Shown: positions 25,585-36,421, counted from the stretch's first letter. The stretch: DNA of 64,000 nucleotides from Spartinivicinus poritis (GCF_028858535.1 NZ_JAPMOU010000018.1:50053-114052); one strand, 5' to 3'. A program made the numbers and translations. Notes: generated by a model from the sequence alone, not told the origin.

Positions 25585-26409
25585 TCAGTCCTCTTTATTC
25601 CCTTTAGCTTCTTTTACTGCTTCTGTTACTTTTACTGCTTTCACTTTGTTAGCTTGTTTCGCTTTCCTGATAGTCCTTAGCGCTGCGGTCTTATCAACTA
25701 ATACACTTAAATTGCTGAGAGAGCTTAAATGTTCATAAATCAACTGCATATAATTAGTTGTAATTAATTCTCTAAGTTGTGATTCAGGTAAAGTTTGCAG
25801 TTTTTTCTTACTGACAACCATAAAGCCAGTGAGGGATAAATTATCACCTTTATGCATATTTATTTGAGCGTTCATTGGCTCAAATAAATCTAAAGTCTTC
25901 AATTTCTGACAAAAAGCTTGTGTTGAACCACTGGCTTGTTGAAAGTGTTTTAAAAAATCAACTTTACTTTGCAGGTACTCACTACTATCACCTTGCTCAG
26001 TAAATAACCCTTTTCCTTTCGTGTCACCAGCTGTGGTTAACATAGGCGCAGCATCATCAATACATACGACCAGCTCATTATTATTCTCTGGTACATCTGC
26101 CAAAATAAACGGATACCGTCGGATATAGGCAGGAATATATTTAACTGTCCAGATGCCTTTGTCATTAACAAATAAGTTAACCTGATGCTCTAAGCCTAGT
26201 AGAGCGCTGGGTTGAATCTGATCTTCATGCTGAACAAATACTATCGGGTAAAACTTGCAAGCTTGATTAAACTCAATATCTGCGAGATAGACTGCATTAA
26301 CTGATTTTGCAAAACCATATTGATTATTTTCAACCAGCTCAAGCTGATGATGATCAACAGCTCGCAGCGGTACTATGTGTTGATAAAACGCATACTTTTT
26401 CTGATTCAT
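25585..26409 (-). CDS. SapC family protein in the T6SS operon
   Basis: 274 residues from ATG 26409, chosen because family members begin near the FYQHIVPL motif; the frame stays open 47 codons upstream to a GTG (26550). AGAGG directly abuts the ATG, which is closer than ideal, so the start is not certain. The first half (HIVPLRA..H..L, ADIEF, FYPIVFV, LLGLE...NLFVND.G.W...YIP.YIRRYPFI) matches SapC. The last ~25 residues are Lys/Ala-rich. SapC function is poorly defined (S-layer related in Campylobacter). Its position 6 bp before tssA is unusual and suggests a role tied to this secretion system. Confidence 0.75.
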   Translation of the reverse strand: MNQKKYAFYQHIVPLRAVDHHQLELVENNQYGFAKSVNAVYLADIEFNQACKFYPIVFVQHEDQIQPSALLGLEHQVNLFVNDKGIWTVKYIPAYIRRYPFILADVPENNNELVVCIDDAAPMLTTAGDTKGKGLFTEQGDSSEYLQSKVDFLKHFQQASGSTQAFCQKLKTLDLFEPMNAQINMHKGDNLSLTGFMVVSKKKLQTLPESQLRELITTNYMQLIYEHLSSLSNLSVLVDKTAALRTIRKAKQANKVKAVKVTEAVKEAKGNKED

Positions 26410-26670
26410 CCTCTGTCTTCTTTGCTTACTTGTGGTAAACGCATATACGTCGCTAACCAATAAATCACTAGTAGTGTATCCTATCTTTCCAAAGGTTAGA
26501 CCATCAAGACGGCTTAATCCTAATCGATTGCCACTCCCAAAAACTCCCACTTAATGAAGGTAATAAAAAGGCTACTAGTTAGTAATTCAAAGATAAGTTC
26601 TGCATGATCAGGAAAATGACTATTTAGCACTCATTTTTATTGTTAAGCACTAATTACAAGTAGTATTAAG

Positions 26671-26960
26671 TTAACCACCAATAAAAACGTCACTACTTCC
26701 CATCGCAACAGAGCCTCCACAGCTAATACTATCCCCCACCGACCAGCAGCAGAGCCATTAATAGTGACAGAGGATGAGCCTGCAGCCAAAGAGCCAGGAT
26801 GAGGAGGACAATTAGGACAGCCATGGGGCATATACATATCACCTGCTTTTATTGCTGGCCGGCCATTAATTAAAACATTGGCACTACCAGTGATAGAAGG
26901 GCGAGGCGGAAAGCAGCCATGTCCTGTACAAATATCACCAAGCCGTGTTGCTGCCGGCAT
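26671..26960 (-). CDS. PAAR-domain T6SS spike tip, frame broken at a G5 run
   Basis: The first ~78 residues are a clear PAAR protein: PAATRLGDICTGHGCFPPRP, GSANVLINGRPA.KAGD, SSSVTINGSAAGR. After codon GGG in G5 (plus-strand C5, 26733-26737) the literal frame gives hydrophobic nonsense to 26643. One extra G restores the family ending GDSISCGGSVAMGSSDVF.GG and a stop at 26671, about 96 residues. PAAR proteins sharpen the VgrG spike. It is first in the T6SS run. Homopolymer slippage, a recent mutation or a sequence error are possible. Confidence 0.8.
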
Positions 26961-27230
26961 AATCGAACTCCCAGACTTTTTCTACTACAAAAAACACTGA
27001 TATCAACTTATTCACTGATTATATTGATTCAATGAAGAATTTATTGCTGATATAGGAATATTACCAGTAATGACTACACCTTTTTATACTACTTATGTAG
27101 AACATTAAAGTAGTCATTTGAATTAGTAAAGGCGACGCTGAAGGGGAAGCAGGCAGAAATAATTGAGTGGCTAGCTTAATACATGTTCAGTATAAATCTA
27201 AAAAAGCAAAAGGGTCTTGCGACCCCTCAC

Positions 27231-29318
27231 TTAAGCTGTTTCGAGATTTTTCATGGTGAGCTTAATCCGACCACGATTATCAATATCCATTACTTTAACA
27301 TTGACTTCCTGGCCTTCTTTTAAGTAATCACTCACTTTCTCTACGCGCTGGTTAGAAATTTGAGAGATATGCACCAAGCCTTCTTTACCTGGTAACACGC
27401 TAACAAATGCGCCAAAGTCGACTACACGAGTCACCTTTCCTTGATAAATCTGACCTATTTCAGCTTCAGAGGTAATTTCCAACACTCGGTCTTCAGCTCT
27501 TTTCGCAGCGTCTTTATTCTCAGCAAATATTTTTATTTCACCGCTATCATCGATATCTACTGAAGCACCTGTGTCTTCACAAATTGAACGAATAGTCGCA
27601 CCGCCCTTACCAATAACATCACGGATTTTATCTGAATCAATTTTCATTGTTAGCATGGTTGGTGCATGCTCTGATAACTCAGTTCGACCCTTGCTGATGA
27701 CTTTATTCATTTCTTCAAGAATATGTAAGCGAGCATCTCTTGCTTGCTCTAGAGCCACTTCCATAATTTCTTCAGTAATACCTTGGATTTTAATATCCAT
27801 TTGCAGCGCAGTAACCCCTTCAGAAGTACCAGCTACTTTAAAGTCCATATCACCTAGATGATCTTCATCACCAAGAATATCCGTTAATACTGCAAACTTG
27901 TCGTCTTCTTTAACCAACCCCATTGCAATACCTGCAACTGGCGCTTTTAATGGTACACCTGCATCCATTAATGCCAGGCTGGCACCGCACACAGAAGCCA
28001 TTGAGCTTGAGCCATTTGACTCAGTAATCTCAGATACAACACGAACGGTATAAGGGAATTCATCACCTTTTGGAAGCATTGCTTGAACACCACGGCGCGC
28101 TAAACGACCATGACCAATTTCACGACGCCCAGTACCACCCATTCGACCACACTCACCTACAGAATAAGGTGGGAAATTATAGTGCAATAAGAAGTTATCT
28201 TTTCTCTCACCTTCAAGAAAATCGATAATTTGCGCATCTCTAGTCGTACCAAGCGTTGTTACCACCAACGCTTGGGTTTCACCACGAGTAAATAAGGCAG
28301 AACCATGAGTTTTTGGCAATACACCTACTTCAACATTCAATGGGCGTACTGTTTTAGTATCACGACCATCAATTCTTGGTAAGCCATTAACAACATTTTG
28401 TCTGACCAGTTTTTTCTCTAACGAACCAAATGCAGCAACAACATTGTTTGCAGTTACACCCGCTTCATCATTAACATATTTTTCTACTGCTTGATCACGC
28501 AAGCCTGACAAACGATCATAGCGCTGCATTTTTTCAGTGACTTTATAAGCGTCTATTATCATCTGCCCAAAGTCAGCTTTTACTGCTTCAATTAAAGAAG
28601 TATTTTCTTCAGCAGGTTGCCACTCCCATGGTGTTACCTGTGCTTCCTCAGCAAACTCTTTAATGGCTTGAATAACAGTCTGGTATTCTTGGTGAGCATA
28701 GAGTACAGCTCCAAGCATTTCATCTTCAGTTAGCTCTTGCGCTTCAGACTCAACCATCAATACGGCTTCTGAAGTACCCGCAACCACCATGTCTAGCTCA
28801 GATTGCTCAAGATCTTTATAACTCGGGTTTAAAATATAACCACGCTCTTCAAGAAAACCTACCCGAGCAGCACCAATAGGGCCACTGAATGGGACACCAG
28901 ATAGTGCTAGCGCAGCAGAAGTACCAATCATTGCGGCAATATCAGGATCTTGTTTTTTATCGGTAGAGACGACAGTACAAATCACTTGTACTTCATTCAT
29001 AAAACCTTTTGGAAATAACGGGCGAATGGGGCGGTCAATTAGGCGAGACGTTAAGGTTTCTTTTTCGCTTGGCCGTCCTTCACGCTTATGAAAGCCACCA
29101 GGAATTCTACCAGCAGCATACATTTTTTCTTGATAGTGAACAGACAGTGGGAAAAAATCTTGACCTTCATTTGCTGTTTTTGCAGCGACTACAGTAGTAA
29201 GTACAGCTAACTCACCAATAGTGACCATGACTGCCCCACTAGCCTGCCTTGCTACTCGGCCAGTTTCCATGGTGACGGTTTGATCACCAAATTGAAATAT
29301 TTTCTTTATTGGATTCAC
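27231..29318 (-). CDS. pnp: Polynucleotide phosphorylase
   Basis: 695 residues from GTG 29318, with AAGGA 7 bases upstream. Two RNase PH-like cores are visible ([22 protein letters not shown] and [13 protein letters not shown]), then a KH domain ([16 protein letters not shown]) and a C-terminal S1 domain ([28 protein letters not shown]). It degrades RNA 3'-5' with phosphate and joins the RNA degradosome. It lies 294 bp downstream of rpsO, separated by a strong terminator, the same order as in E. coli. Adjacent leader repeats may take part in its control. Confidence 0.98.
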   Translation of the reverse strand: MNPIKKIFQFGDQTVTMETGRVARQASGAVMVTIGELAVLTTVVAAKTANEGQDFFPLSVHYQEKMYAAGRIPGGFHKREGRPSEKETLTSRLIDRPIRPLFPKGFMNEVQVICTVVSTDKKQDPDIAAMIGTSAALALSGVPFSGPIGAARVGFLEERGYILNPSYKDLEQSELDMVVAGTSEAVLMVESEAQELTEDEMLGAVLYAHQEYQTVIQAIKEFAEEAQVTPWEWQPAEENTSLIEAVKADFGQMIIDAYKVTEKMQRYDRLSGLRDQAVEKYVNDEAGVTANNVVAAFGSLEKKLVRQNVVNGLPRIDGRDTKTVRPLNVEVGVLPKTHGSALFTRGETQALVVTTLGTTRDAQIIDFLEGERKDNFLLHYNFPPYSVGECGRMGGTGRREIGHGRLARRGVQAMLPKGDEFPYTVRVVSEITESNGSSSMASVCGASLALMDAGVPLKAPVAGIAMGLVKEDDKFAVLTDILGDEDHLGDMDFKVAGTSEGVTALQMDIKIQGITEEIMEVALEQARDARLHILEEMNKVISKGRTELSEHAPTMLTMKIDSDKIRDVIGKGGATIRSICEDTGASVDIDDSGEIKIFAENKDAAKRAEDRVLEITSEAEIGQIYQGKVTRVVDFGAFVSVLPGKEGLVHISQISNQRVEKVSDYLKEGQEVNVKVMDIDNRGRIKLTMKNLETA

Positions 29319-29340
29319 AGGATTATCCTTCTATAAATAT

Positions 29341-29371
29341 CTAAAAATTCTTACTAATACTAAAAATTCTT
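29341..29371 (-). repeat. 12-bp direct repeat in the pnp leader
   Basis: AAGAATTTTTAG on the minus strand occurs twice, 19 bp apart, separated by TATTAGT, about 20-50 bases before the pnp start. In E. coli the pnp leader is the site of RNase III processing and autocontrol; whether this repeat acts there is unknown. Confidence 0.55.
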
Positions 29372-29504
29372 AATAATAGTTGTTATTAGCTCTGTCTATA
29401 CCATTTGGCTAGACCTTTCTGTAATGGTGCTCAATCATGCTGGCGGGGATGCAGAGGTTATAGCCAACGTCGGCGATTTTAGGTATGTCAGATAAATCTA
29501 TTTT

Positions 29505-29548
29505 TTAAAAACGAAAACACCGCTAAAACAGCAATGTTTTAGCGGTGT
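29505..29548 (-). terminator. Intrinsic terminator after rpsO
   Basis: A perfect 13-bp stem (ACACCGCTAAAAC / GTTTTAGCGGTGT, 29517-29529 and 29536-29548) with a 6-base loop is followed on the minus strand by TTTTCGTTTTT. It should end most rpsO transcripts before pnp. Confidence 0.85.
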
Positions 29549-29612
29549 ATAGTACCGACTAAGCCTCATTTTATAGGCAGCCGATTGGCGCATAGCTTTA
29601 CCTACGCCTGAA

Positions 29613-29879
29613 TTACCGGCGTAGACCTAAGCGCTTAATCAACGTACGGTAGCGTTCAACGTCTTTTCTTTTTAAGTAATCAAGTAACTTACGACGTTGG
29701 TTAACCATACGAATCAGACCACGACGAGAGTGGTGATCATGAATGTGAGTTTGAAAGTGAGATTGCAAACCTTCGATGTTTGCAGTCAGCAAAGCAACTT
29801 GCACTTCTGGTGAACCAGTATCACCTTCTTTAACTTGATAATCTTGAATAACTTGCGCTTTTTTCTCAGCAGACAACAT
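29613..29879 (-). CDS. rpsO: 30S ribosomal protein S15
   Basis: 88 residues, standard length. The pattern [28 protein letters not shown] and [13 protein letters not shown] is S15. It binds the 16S rRNA central domain early in 30S assembly. GAGGAAA lies 5-8 bases before ATG. It stands between truB and pnp, as in E. coli. Confidence 0.98.
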   Translation of the reverse strand: MLSAEKKAQVIQDYQVKEGDTGSPEVQVALLTANIEGLQSHFQTHIHDHHSRRGLIRMVNQRRKLLDYLKRKDVERYRTLIKRLGLRR

Positions 29880-30026
29880 TGCAATTTCCTCAATATGCAG
29901 TAGTCAATTTATTGATGCTTGAGTTGCATCCGTTTACAAAAGCAGCCATGCATATTTACAGCCGCTTACATGCTTACCTGGCAACCGTGGACACCAGGCG
30001 AGCGTATTCTAACAAAGAATCAATTC

Positions 30027-30968
30027 TTATCCAGCAGTGTTTTCAACTTTTGTTTTAATCAGCCGCCTAGGTGCCACTCGGCCTTCATCATCAATTTCAC
30101 CAATTCCAATAAACTGCCGCTGCTCACCTAAATAAAGTCGAACCCACCCGCTAGTCGGAGCCTTAGACACTGTTACTGGCTGACCCTGTTGCACATAAAA
30201 GCCTGTTGTTTCTGTAAGGAGTATTTCAGGCCAATGCATCACAGCTGTATCAACGGGTAACAAGAGCTCATCTAAAGCCTGATGACCACCGTCATCACGC
30301 ACCTGTTGTAGCTGCTCAAATGTATACAGCTGCTCCTCATCATAAGGCCCAGCACTAAAGCGGCGTAGCTCACTAACATAGCCACCACACCCTAGCTGCT
30401 CACCAATATCTTCAACCAAAGAGCGAATATAGGTGCCCTTACTGCAAAGTACTTCCAGTTTTAACTCAGAAGCCTGGTATTGTAATTTTTTCAGTGAATA
30501 AATACGGACAGTACGCGCTTTACGCTCTATTTCGACCCCTTGACGTGCCAGCTTGTAGAGAGGCTGTCCATCAACTTTGATGGCAGAATACATTGAAGGC
30601 ACTTGCTGGATTTCTCCCATAAACTGAGGCAGCACCTTGTCAATATCTGCTTCAGTAATGTGAGCTACTGGTTTTTCTTCAATTATTTCACCTTCTGCAT
30701 CACCTGTTGTGGTTTTTGCACCCAGGGTAGCAGTGGTTCGATAGCCCTTATCAGCATCTAATAAATACTGCGAATATTTAGTGGCTTCACCCAAACAAAT
30801 CGGTAGTACCCCTGTTGCTAGTGGATCTAAACTACCTGTATGGCCTGCTTTAGCAGCACCAAATAAACGCTTCACTTGCTGTAATACTTGATTGGAGGTC
30901 AAGCCCTGAGGTTTATCAACTAGAATAATCCCACTAATAGGCCTGCCCCGTTGACGACGACGCCCCAC
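30027..30968 (-). CDS. truB: tRNA pseudouridine(55) synthase
   Basis: 313 residues from GTG 30968, with GGAG 6 bases upstream and only 3 bp after the rbfA stop. The catalytic Asp motif GHTGSLDPLATGVLP is near residue 43, with KGTYIRSLVEDIG further on and a C-terminal PUA-like domain. It makes pseudouridine-55 in the T loop of tRNAs. Part of the rimP-nusA-infB-rbfA-truB transcript. Confidence 0.97.
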   Translation of the reverse strand: MGRRRQRGRPISGIILVDKPQGLTSNQVLQQVKRLFGAAKAGHTGSLDPLATGVLPICLGEATKYSQYLLDADKGYRTTATLGAKTTTGDAEGEIIEEKPVAHITEADIDKVLPQFMGEIQQVPSMYSAIKVDGQPLYKLARQGVEIERKARTVRIYSLKKLQYQASELKLEVLCSKGTYIRSLVEDIGEQLGCGGYVSELRRFSAGPYDEEQLYTFEQLQQVRDDGGHQALDELLLPVDTAVMHWPEILLTETTGFYVQQGQPVTVSKAPTSGWVRLYLGEQRQFIGIGEIDDEGRVAPRRLIKTKVENTAG

Positions 30969-30971
30969 TAC

Positions 30972-31388
30972 TTACTCCGCTTCTTGATTGGTATCATCTT
31001 GCTGACTAGGTTCAGCTGAGTGATGCTGGCTATCAGCAGCCATCGCTTTATCTATTAAACTAGATAGGTACCGACCTCGGCTGATACTGTCATCATAATA
31101 AAAGCTTAGCTGGGGTATTGTTCTTAGCTTGATGGACTTCGCGAGCATTGAACGCAAGAAGCCTGCCGCATGATTTAATACCGCTAACTTTTCATCGACC
31201 GGTTGCTGGTCATCTATTGCTAAGAAGGTGACATAAACTTTTGCATAGGCTAAGTCTTTAGTCACTTCTACTGCACTGACCGTGACCATACCCAAACGAG
31301 GATCTTTAATCTCAAGCTGAATCAGACTGGCCAGCTCTCGCTGAATCTGATCAGAAACACGTTGGGTTCGGCTATATTCTCTTGCCAT
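30972..31388 (-). CDS. rbfA: 30S ribosome-binding factor A
   Basis: 138 residues. REYSRTQRVSDQIQRELA, DPRLGMVTVSAVEVTKDLAYAKVY and LR..PQLSFYYDDS are typical of RbfA, a KH-like factor needed for late 16S 5'-end maturation and for growth in the cold. An acidic, Gln/His-rich tail of ~20 residues follows. It lies 46 bp after infB and 3 bp before truB. Confidence 0.97.
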   Translation of the reverse strand: MAREYSRTQRVSDQIQRELASLIQLEIKDPRLGMVTVSAVEVTKDLAYAKVYVTFLAIDDQQPVDEKLAVLNHAAGFLRSMLAKSIKLRTIPQLSFYYDDSISRGRYLSSLIDKAMAADSQHHSAEPSQQDDTNQEAE

Positions 31389-31434
31389 TCAACTAATGCT
31401 CTCTAACTTTAAAATATACCCAATATGCCAGGTA

Positions 31435-33990
31435 TTATAAGGAACGCTCCACTTCGATAGACTTATAAACCTCTATCTTGTCGCCTTCTTTAACATCGGT
31501 GTAGTTCTTAACGCCGATACCACACTCCATACCATTACGCACTTCATTAACGTCATCTTTATAACGGCGCAGCGATTCAAGCTCTCCTTCATAAATAACG
31601 ATGTTATCCCGCAATACCCTGATACGCTCATTACGGAAAACAGTACCTTCAACCACCATACAACCTGCAATCAAGCCAAACTTAGGTGATCTGAAGATAT
31701 CTCTTACTTCTGCTACACCAACAATTTGCTCTCTAAATTCAGCTTTTAGCATACCTGTCAGTGCTTTCTTAACATCATCAATGATGTCATAGATAACACT
31801 GTAGTAGCGCATATCAAGCTCTTCAGTTTCTACAATTTTTCTTGCAGTTGCATCGGCACGAACGTTAAATCCAAAAATAACGGCACTAGAAGCAAGCGCT
31901 AAGTTGGCATCAGTTTCAGTGATTCCGCCTACACCACTTGAAACGACTTTTACTTCAACTTCTTCATTACCTAAATCAGTCAGTGCAGACGTTAACGCTT
32001 CCAGCGAACCTCGTACATCTGCTTTAAGGACAATATTAAGTGCTTTCTTCTCATCACTACCCATGCTGGCAAACATACTTTCCAGCTTAGCGGCTTGTTG
32101 ACGAGCCAGCTTCACTTCACGGAACTTACCTTGTCTAAATAAAGCAATTTCACGCGCTTTTTTCTCATCTTTAACAACAAGCAGCTCATCACCCGCATCT
32201 GGAGTACCATCAAGGCCTAAAATTTCGACTGGAATAGATGGACCTGCTTCTTTTACCTGAACACCAACCTCGTTTAGCATGGCGCGTACACGACCATACT
32301 GCTGGCCTACCAGTACGTTATCACCTTGGCGCAAAGTACCATTCTGAACCAGTACAGTTGCAACCGGCCCACGTCCTTTATCCAAACGAGACTCAACAAC
32401 TACACCACGTCCAGGTGAGTCAGGTGCTGCTTTTAACTCAAGTAACTCAGACTGCAGCAGCACGCCCTCTAATAGCTCACTAATACCATCACCAGTATGA
32501 GCAGATACAGGGATCATTTGGGTATCACCACCCCAGTCTTCAGGAATGACATCTCTCGCCGCAAGCTCATTTTTAACACGATCTGGATCAGCATCAGGCT
32601 TATCCATTTTGTTGATCGCTACAACGATTGGCACTTCTGCCGCTTTCGCGTGTTGAATGGCTTCCTCTGTCTGTGGCATCACACCGTCATCTGCAGCTAC
32701 AACCAAAATAACAACATCAGTTGCTTTGGCACCACGCGCCCGCATCGCTGTAAATGCTGCGTGACCTGGGGTATCAAGGAAGGTAATGAAATTATCACCT
32801 GACTTCACATGATAGGCACCAATGTGCTGGGTAATACCACCTGCTTCACCTGACTGAACCCGGCTCTTACGAATGTAGTCAAGCAGCGAGGTTTTACCAT
32901 GGTCGACGTGCCCCATAACAGTAACTACTGGTGCACGATTAGCTTCTTCACCAATAGTCTGTTTAAGCTCTTCTTCCAGGCTGTCCTCAATCGCATCAGC
33001 TTTAACCAGTTTCACTTTGTGGCCCATTTCTTCTACCACCACTGCAGCTGTATCCTGATCGACTACCTGGTTAATAGTAACCATTGAGCCCATTTTGAAC
33101 ATGACTTTGATTACTTCTGCTGCCTTCACGGACATTTTCTGCGCCAGCTCTGCAACAGTAATCGTTTCTGGTAAGTTAACTTCATGAATAACTGGCTGAG
33201 TTGGCATAGCAAAGCCATGAACATTTGGCTTTGAGGCAACCAGTTTTGGCTTTTTAGCCTTACCTTTTGAATCTCGACGACCAGCTGGCTTTCTACGTCC
33301 TATATCTTCTACATCATCGTCAAAGCTATCTCCTCCCCGCTCAAAACGGCCACGTCCTTTACGTTTGCCTGCAGGTGCAGATACTTTGTCTTGGCCACTG
33401 CCTTTTTTACCCTTACCTTTGCCACGGCCTGCGTCAGCCTGGGCTTCTATATCTGCTGGGGTTGCTGTAGGTGCAGCCGCTGGAGCTGAATCAGAGCGTT
33501 TTTCCCGCTTAGGCCTTGATGACTTAGCATCTTGTTGACGACCACTTTCTTGCTGACGGCCCCCGTCTTTTTTCTTACTAGCTTCAGCTTCTGCTTTCGC
33601 TTTTTTCTCTTGCTGACGCTTTTCTTCGACTACCTTGGCTTGCTCAGCCTCTTCAGTAAGACGCTTTTTTTCTGCCTCAATTTCAGCAACAAGATTCCGC
33701 TTTACATAGGTCCGTTTTTTACGGACTTCTACATTAACTGTTTTACTTTTACCCTGACCAGAAACCTTTAGTTGGCTTACTGTTTTACGCTTGATGGTGA
33801 TTTTTTTCGGCTCTGCGGAAGAACCACCATGACTTTGCTTTAAATAAGCTAATAAAGCTTGCTTTTCTTTATCTGATACAACTTGCTCTGGACTGGTTTG
33901 TGGTAATCCAGCCTCACTCATTTGCTTTAATAAACGCTCAACTGGAGCGCCGACTACTAAGGCTAGTTGTTCTACTGTCACTTCTGCCAT
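31435..33990 (-). CDS. infB: Translation initiation factor IF-2
   Basis: 851 residues from ATG 33990, with GAGGAG 8 bases upstream; a TTG one codon earlier is not needed. An N-terminal IF2_N domain (1-~55), a long Lys/Glu/Ala-rich segment with [15 protein letters not shown] basic runs (~100-250), a second IF2_N, then the GTPase domain with [23 protein letters not shown] and NKMDKPDAD. Domains II to IV bind fMet-tRNA and the ribosome. Part of the nusA-infB-rbfA-truB operon. Confidence 0.98.
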   Translation of the reverse strand: MAEVTVEQLALVVGAPVERLLKQMSEAGLPQTSPEQVVSDKEKQALLAYLKQSHGGSSAEPKKITIKRKTVSQLKVSGQGKSKTVNVEVRKKRTYVKRNLVAEIEAEKKRLTEEAEQAKVVEEKRQQEKKAKAEAEASKKKDGGRQQESGRQQDAKSSRPKREKRSDSAPAAAPTATPADIEAQADAGRGKGKGKKGSGQDKVSAPAGKRKGRGRFERGGDSFDDDVEDIGRRKPAGRRDSKGKAKKPKLVASKPNVHGFAMPTQPVIHEVNLPETITVAELAQKMSVKAAEVIKVMFKMGSMVTINQVVDQDTAAVVVEEMGHKVKLVKADAIEDSLEEELKQTIGEEANRAPVVTVMGHVDHGKTSLLDYIRKSRVQSGEAGGITQHIGAYHVKSGDNFITFLDTPGHAAFTAMRARGAKATDVVILVVAADDGVMPQTEEAIQHAKAAEVPIVVAINKMDKPDADPDRVKNELAARDVIPEDWGGDTQMIPVSAHTGDGISELLEGVLLQSELLELKAAPDSPGRGVVVESRLDKGRGPVATVLVQNGTLRQGDNVLVGQQYGRVRAMLNEVGVQVKEAGPSIPVEILGLDGTPDAGDELLVVKDEKKAREIALFRQGKFREVKLARQQAAKLESMFASMGSDEKKALNIVLKADVRGSLEALTSALTDLGNEEVEVKVVSSGVGGITETDANLALASSAVIFGFNVRADATARKIVETEELDMRYYSVIYDIIDDVKKALTGMLKAEFREQIVGVAEVRDIFRSPKFGLIAGCMVVEGTVFRNERIRVLRDNIVIYEGELESLRRYKDDVNEVRNGMECGIGVKNYTDVKEGDKIEVYKSIEVERSL

Positions 33991-34016
33991 CAACTAATCT
34001 CCTCTCCCCGTGGTTA

Positions 34017-35513
34017 TTACTGTTGCTGCCCGTCTTCAAACCACGGCGCTCGCGCAGTCATAATTAATTCACCAGCTTGTGCCTCATTAATGCCTTCAAT
34101 CTCTAATAAATCATCAATTGATTGTTCAGCAAGATCTTCCATGGTGATAATTCCTTTACTGGCTAACTCATAAGCCAAGTGTTTATCCATACCATCCATT
34201 TCTAATAAATCTTGCGCTGGCTGAGCACTTTCTAGCTGTTCTTCAGAAGCAATTGCCTGGGTGAGTAGTTTGTCTTTTGCCCGTTGACGCAGCTCGTTGA
34301 CAATCTCTTCATCAAAACCATCAATTTCCAACATTTCTTCCTGCGGCACATAGGCCACTTCTTCAAGGCTGGTAAAGCCTTCTTCAACCAATAGTTCAGC
34401 AACATCTTGATCCACATCCAACTGCTGAACAAACTGACCAACAATATCACCGGTTTCTTGAGCTTGTTTTTTACTCGCCTCTTCTTCAGTCATAACATTG
34501 AGGGTCCAACCAGTTAGCTCACTAGCCAGCCGAACATTCTGACCATTACGACCAATTGCCTGAGCCAAGTTATCTTCTGCTACAGCGATATCCATTGCGT
34601 GAGTATCTTCATCTACAATAATCGACGCCACCTCTGCAGGAGACATTGCGTTGATAACTAGCTGAGCTGGGTTGTCATCCCAAAGCACGATATCAATCCG
34701 CTCATTACCCAGTTCTCCTGAGACAGCTTGCACTCTGGCACCACGCATACCCACACAAGCACCGACAGGGTCAATGCGACCATCATTGGTTTTAACTGCA
34801 ATTTTCGCTCTGGAACCTGGATCTCTAGCTGCGCCTTTAACTTCAATCACTTCTTCTGCTATTTCAGGTACTTCAATTTTGAATAGCTCAATCAGCATCT
34901 CAGAGCAGGCTCTGCTCAGCATTAGTTGCGGGCCTCGATTTTCTTTTCGAATATCATAGAGCAACGCTCTCACTCGCGTACCAACCCGAAATGACTCCCG
35001 AGGAATTAATTGATCTCTAGCTAATAAGGCTTCTGCATTATTACCTAAATCAACAATAATATTGTCACGAGTTACTTTTTTTACTGTGCCACTGACTAGC
35101 TCACCTAACTTTTCGCGGTAGGCCTCAACAATTTGAGCACGCTCAGCCTCTCTTACTTTCTGAACAATAACCTGCTTGGCCGTTTGGGCAGCGATTCGGC
35201 CAAACTCTACAGATTCAATTTGTTCTTCCCAGTAATCACCAGCATGCAGTGAGGTGTCTTTTTCCTGAGCTTCATCAACTGTTAATTGTGTGCCTGGACT
35301 GTCAAAATCTTCATCTTCCACAACAGACCAACGACGAAAAGTGTCGTAGTCGCCTGTTGCACGATTAATAGCAACTCTGACATCCATCTCAGTGTCATAG
35401 CGTTTTTTGGTTGCAGTTGCCAAAGCAACCTCAATTGCCTCAAAAATGACTTCTGGCGGTACCCCTTTTTCATTGGATACCGAGTCGACAACTAACAGAA
35501 TCTCTTTACTCAT
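34017..35513 (-). CDS. nusA: Transcription termination/antitermination factor NusA
   Basis: 498 residues, full gammaproteobacterial length. The N-terminal RNA-polymerase-binding domain (1-~130), an S1 domain ([19 protein letters not shown]), two KH domains ([14 protein letters not shown] and [13 protein letters not shown]) and two C-terminal acidic helix-hairpin repeats ([13 protein letters not shown] and [14 protein letters not shown]) are visible. It modulates pausing and antitermination of rRNA operons. GAGG lies 6 bases before ATG. It follows rimP by 58 bp. Confidence 0.98.
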   Translation of the reverse strand: MSKEILLVVDSVSNEKGVPPEVIFEAIEVALATATKKRYDTEMDVRVAINRATGDYDTFRRWSVVEDEDFDSPGTQLTVDEAQEKDTSLHAGDYWEEQIESVEFGRIAAQTAKQVIVQKVREAERAQIVEAYREKLGELVSGTVKKVTRDNIIVDLGNNAEALLARDQLIPRESFRVGTRVRALLYDIRKENRGPQLMLSRACSEMLIELFKIEVPEIAEEVIEVKGAARDPGSRAKIAVKTNDGRIDPVGACVGMRGARVQAVSGELGNERIDIVLWDDNPAQLVINAMSPAEVASIIVDEDTHAMDIAVAEDNLAQAIGRNGQNVRLASELTGWTLNVMTEEEASKKQAQETGDIVGQFVQQLDVDQDVAELLVEEGFTSLEEVAYVPQEEMLEIDGFDEEIVNELRQRAKDKLLTQAIASEEQLESAQPAQDLLEMDGMDKHLAYELASKGIITMEDLAEQSIDDLLEIEGINEAQAGELIMTARAPWFEDGQQQ

Positions 35514-35571
35514 GTTACGCCTCGCATTTTGCCCAAGCTGCCCAGTAGCGCCTGACTAGAGAAAATCTTTA

Positions 35572-36027
35572 TCAAAACTCAGGAACAATATTAGCCTTTT
35601 CGATTGAAGTTATTGGCAATAGATACTCATGCTCATCAACTTGCAACACGATATCTTCATCTTCTATGCCATTGATCCTGCCAACAAACTTACGCTTCCC
35701 CTCAAAAGGAGCACTTAATTTCAAACTGACTTTGCTACCAGTGAAACGTTGAAAATGAGCTAATTCAAACAACCGCCGATCAAGCCCAGGTGAAGAAACT
35801 TCTAAGGTATACTCACCAACAATTGGATCTTCAACATCAAGAATACTACTTACCTGTCGGCTAACTTGTTCACAGTCTTCTAAGCTAATGCCAGCTTCGT
35901 TTTCAATAAAAACTCGTAGTTTAGAGTGTTTGCCCTGGGAAAAAAATTCTATCCCCCAAAGCTCAAAGCCCAAACTTTCAATAGTAGGCTTGATCAACTC
36001 TGCTAACGCATCATGTTGTTTGCTCAC
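35572..36027 (-). CDS. rimP: Ribosome maturation factor RimP
   Basis: 151 residues from GTG 36027 (SKQHDALAELIKPTIESLG), matching the usual ~150; AGG lies 9 bases upstream. The frame stays open a further 22 codons but that stretch covers a terminator stem and is untranslated leader. LGFELWGIEF, LRVFIENEAGI, DCEQVSRQVSSILDVEDPI and LEVSSPGLDR are the RimP signature. It assists early 30S assembly and heads the nusA operon, downstream of an initiator tRNA gene as in E. coli (metY-rimP). Confidence 0.95.
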   Translation of the reverse strand: MSKQHDALAELIKPTIESLGFELWGIEFFSQGKHSKLRVFIENEAGISLEDCEQVSRQVSSILDVEDPIVGEYTLEVSSPGLDRRLFELAHFQRFTGSKVSLKLSAPFEGKRKFVGRINGIEDEDIVLQVDEHEYLLPITSIEKANIVPEF

Positions 36028-36065
36028 TGTTTTATACCTGTTTAGCAGGCCTTCATGGCAGCAAT

Positions 36066-36085
36066 AAAAAAAGGGCCTAGCGCCC
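36066..36085 (-). terminator. Terminator-like stem in the rimP leader
   Basis: On the minus strand GGGC-GCTAG-GCCC is followed directly by seven Ts, 40 bases before the rimP start. The stem is short, so this may be a partial terminator or attenuator acting after the stronger one at 36147-36172. Confidence 0.5.
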
Positions 36086-36146
36086 AATCTCAAAATACAG
36101 CAGCAGTCAGCTTTTTATAGAGCTGAACCATTACTTACTACAGTTA

Positions 36147-36172
36147 ATAAAAAACCCCTTAAAAAAGGGGTT
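36147..36172 (-). terminator. Intrinsic terminator after tRNA-fMet
   Basis: An 8-bp stem (AACCCCTT / AAGGGGTT) with a 4-base loop is followed on the minus strand by a T-run and ATTAAC. It lies 11 bp beyond the CCA end of tRNA-fMet. Confidence 0.8.
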
Positions 36173-36182
36173 CTTATAAATA

Positions 36183-36259
<77 letters not shown>

Positions 36260-36333
36260 ATAGCGACCAAAATTATATCAGTTATAAACTCATGGTCAAC
36301 CGTCTGAAAAATATGATATGAAACTTGGACTGC

Positions 36334-36419
36334 TGGTGCCGAAGGCCGGACTTGAACCGGCACGGCTAGAAGCCACTACCCCCTCAAGATAGCGTGTCTA
36401 CCAATTCCACCACTTCGGC
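36334..36419 (-). tRNA. tRNA-Leu (GAG)
   Basis: 86 nt, class II, with encoded CCA. Acceptor arms GCCGAAG (36413-36419) and CTTCGGC (36338-36344) pair perfectly. The anticodon loop TTGAGGG gives GAG, reading CUC/CUU. A long variable arm GGCTTCTAGCC fits leucine. Its 5' end lies 2 bp from the secG stop, so it is probably processed from the tpiA-secG transcript. Confidence 0.95.
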
Positions 36420-36421
36420 TT

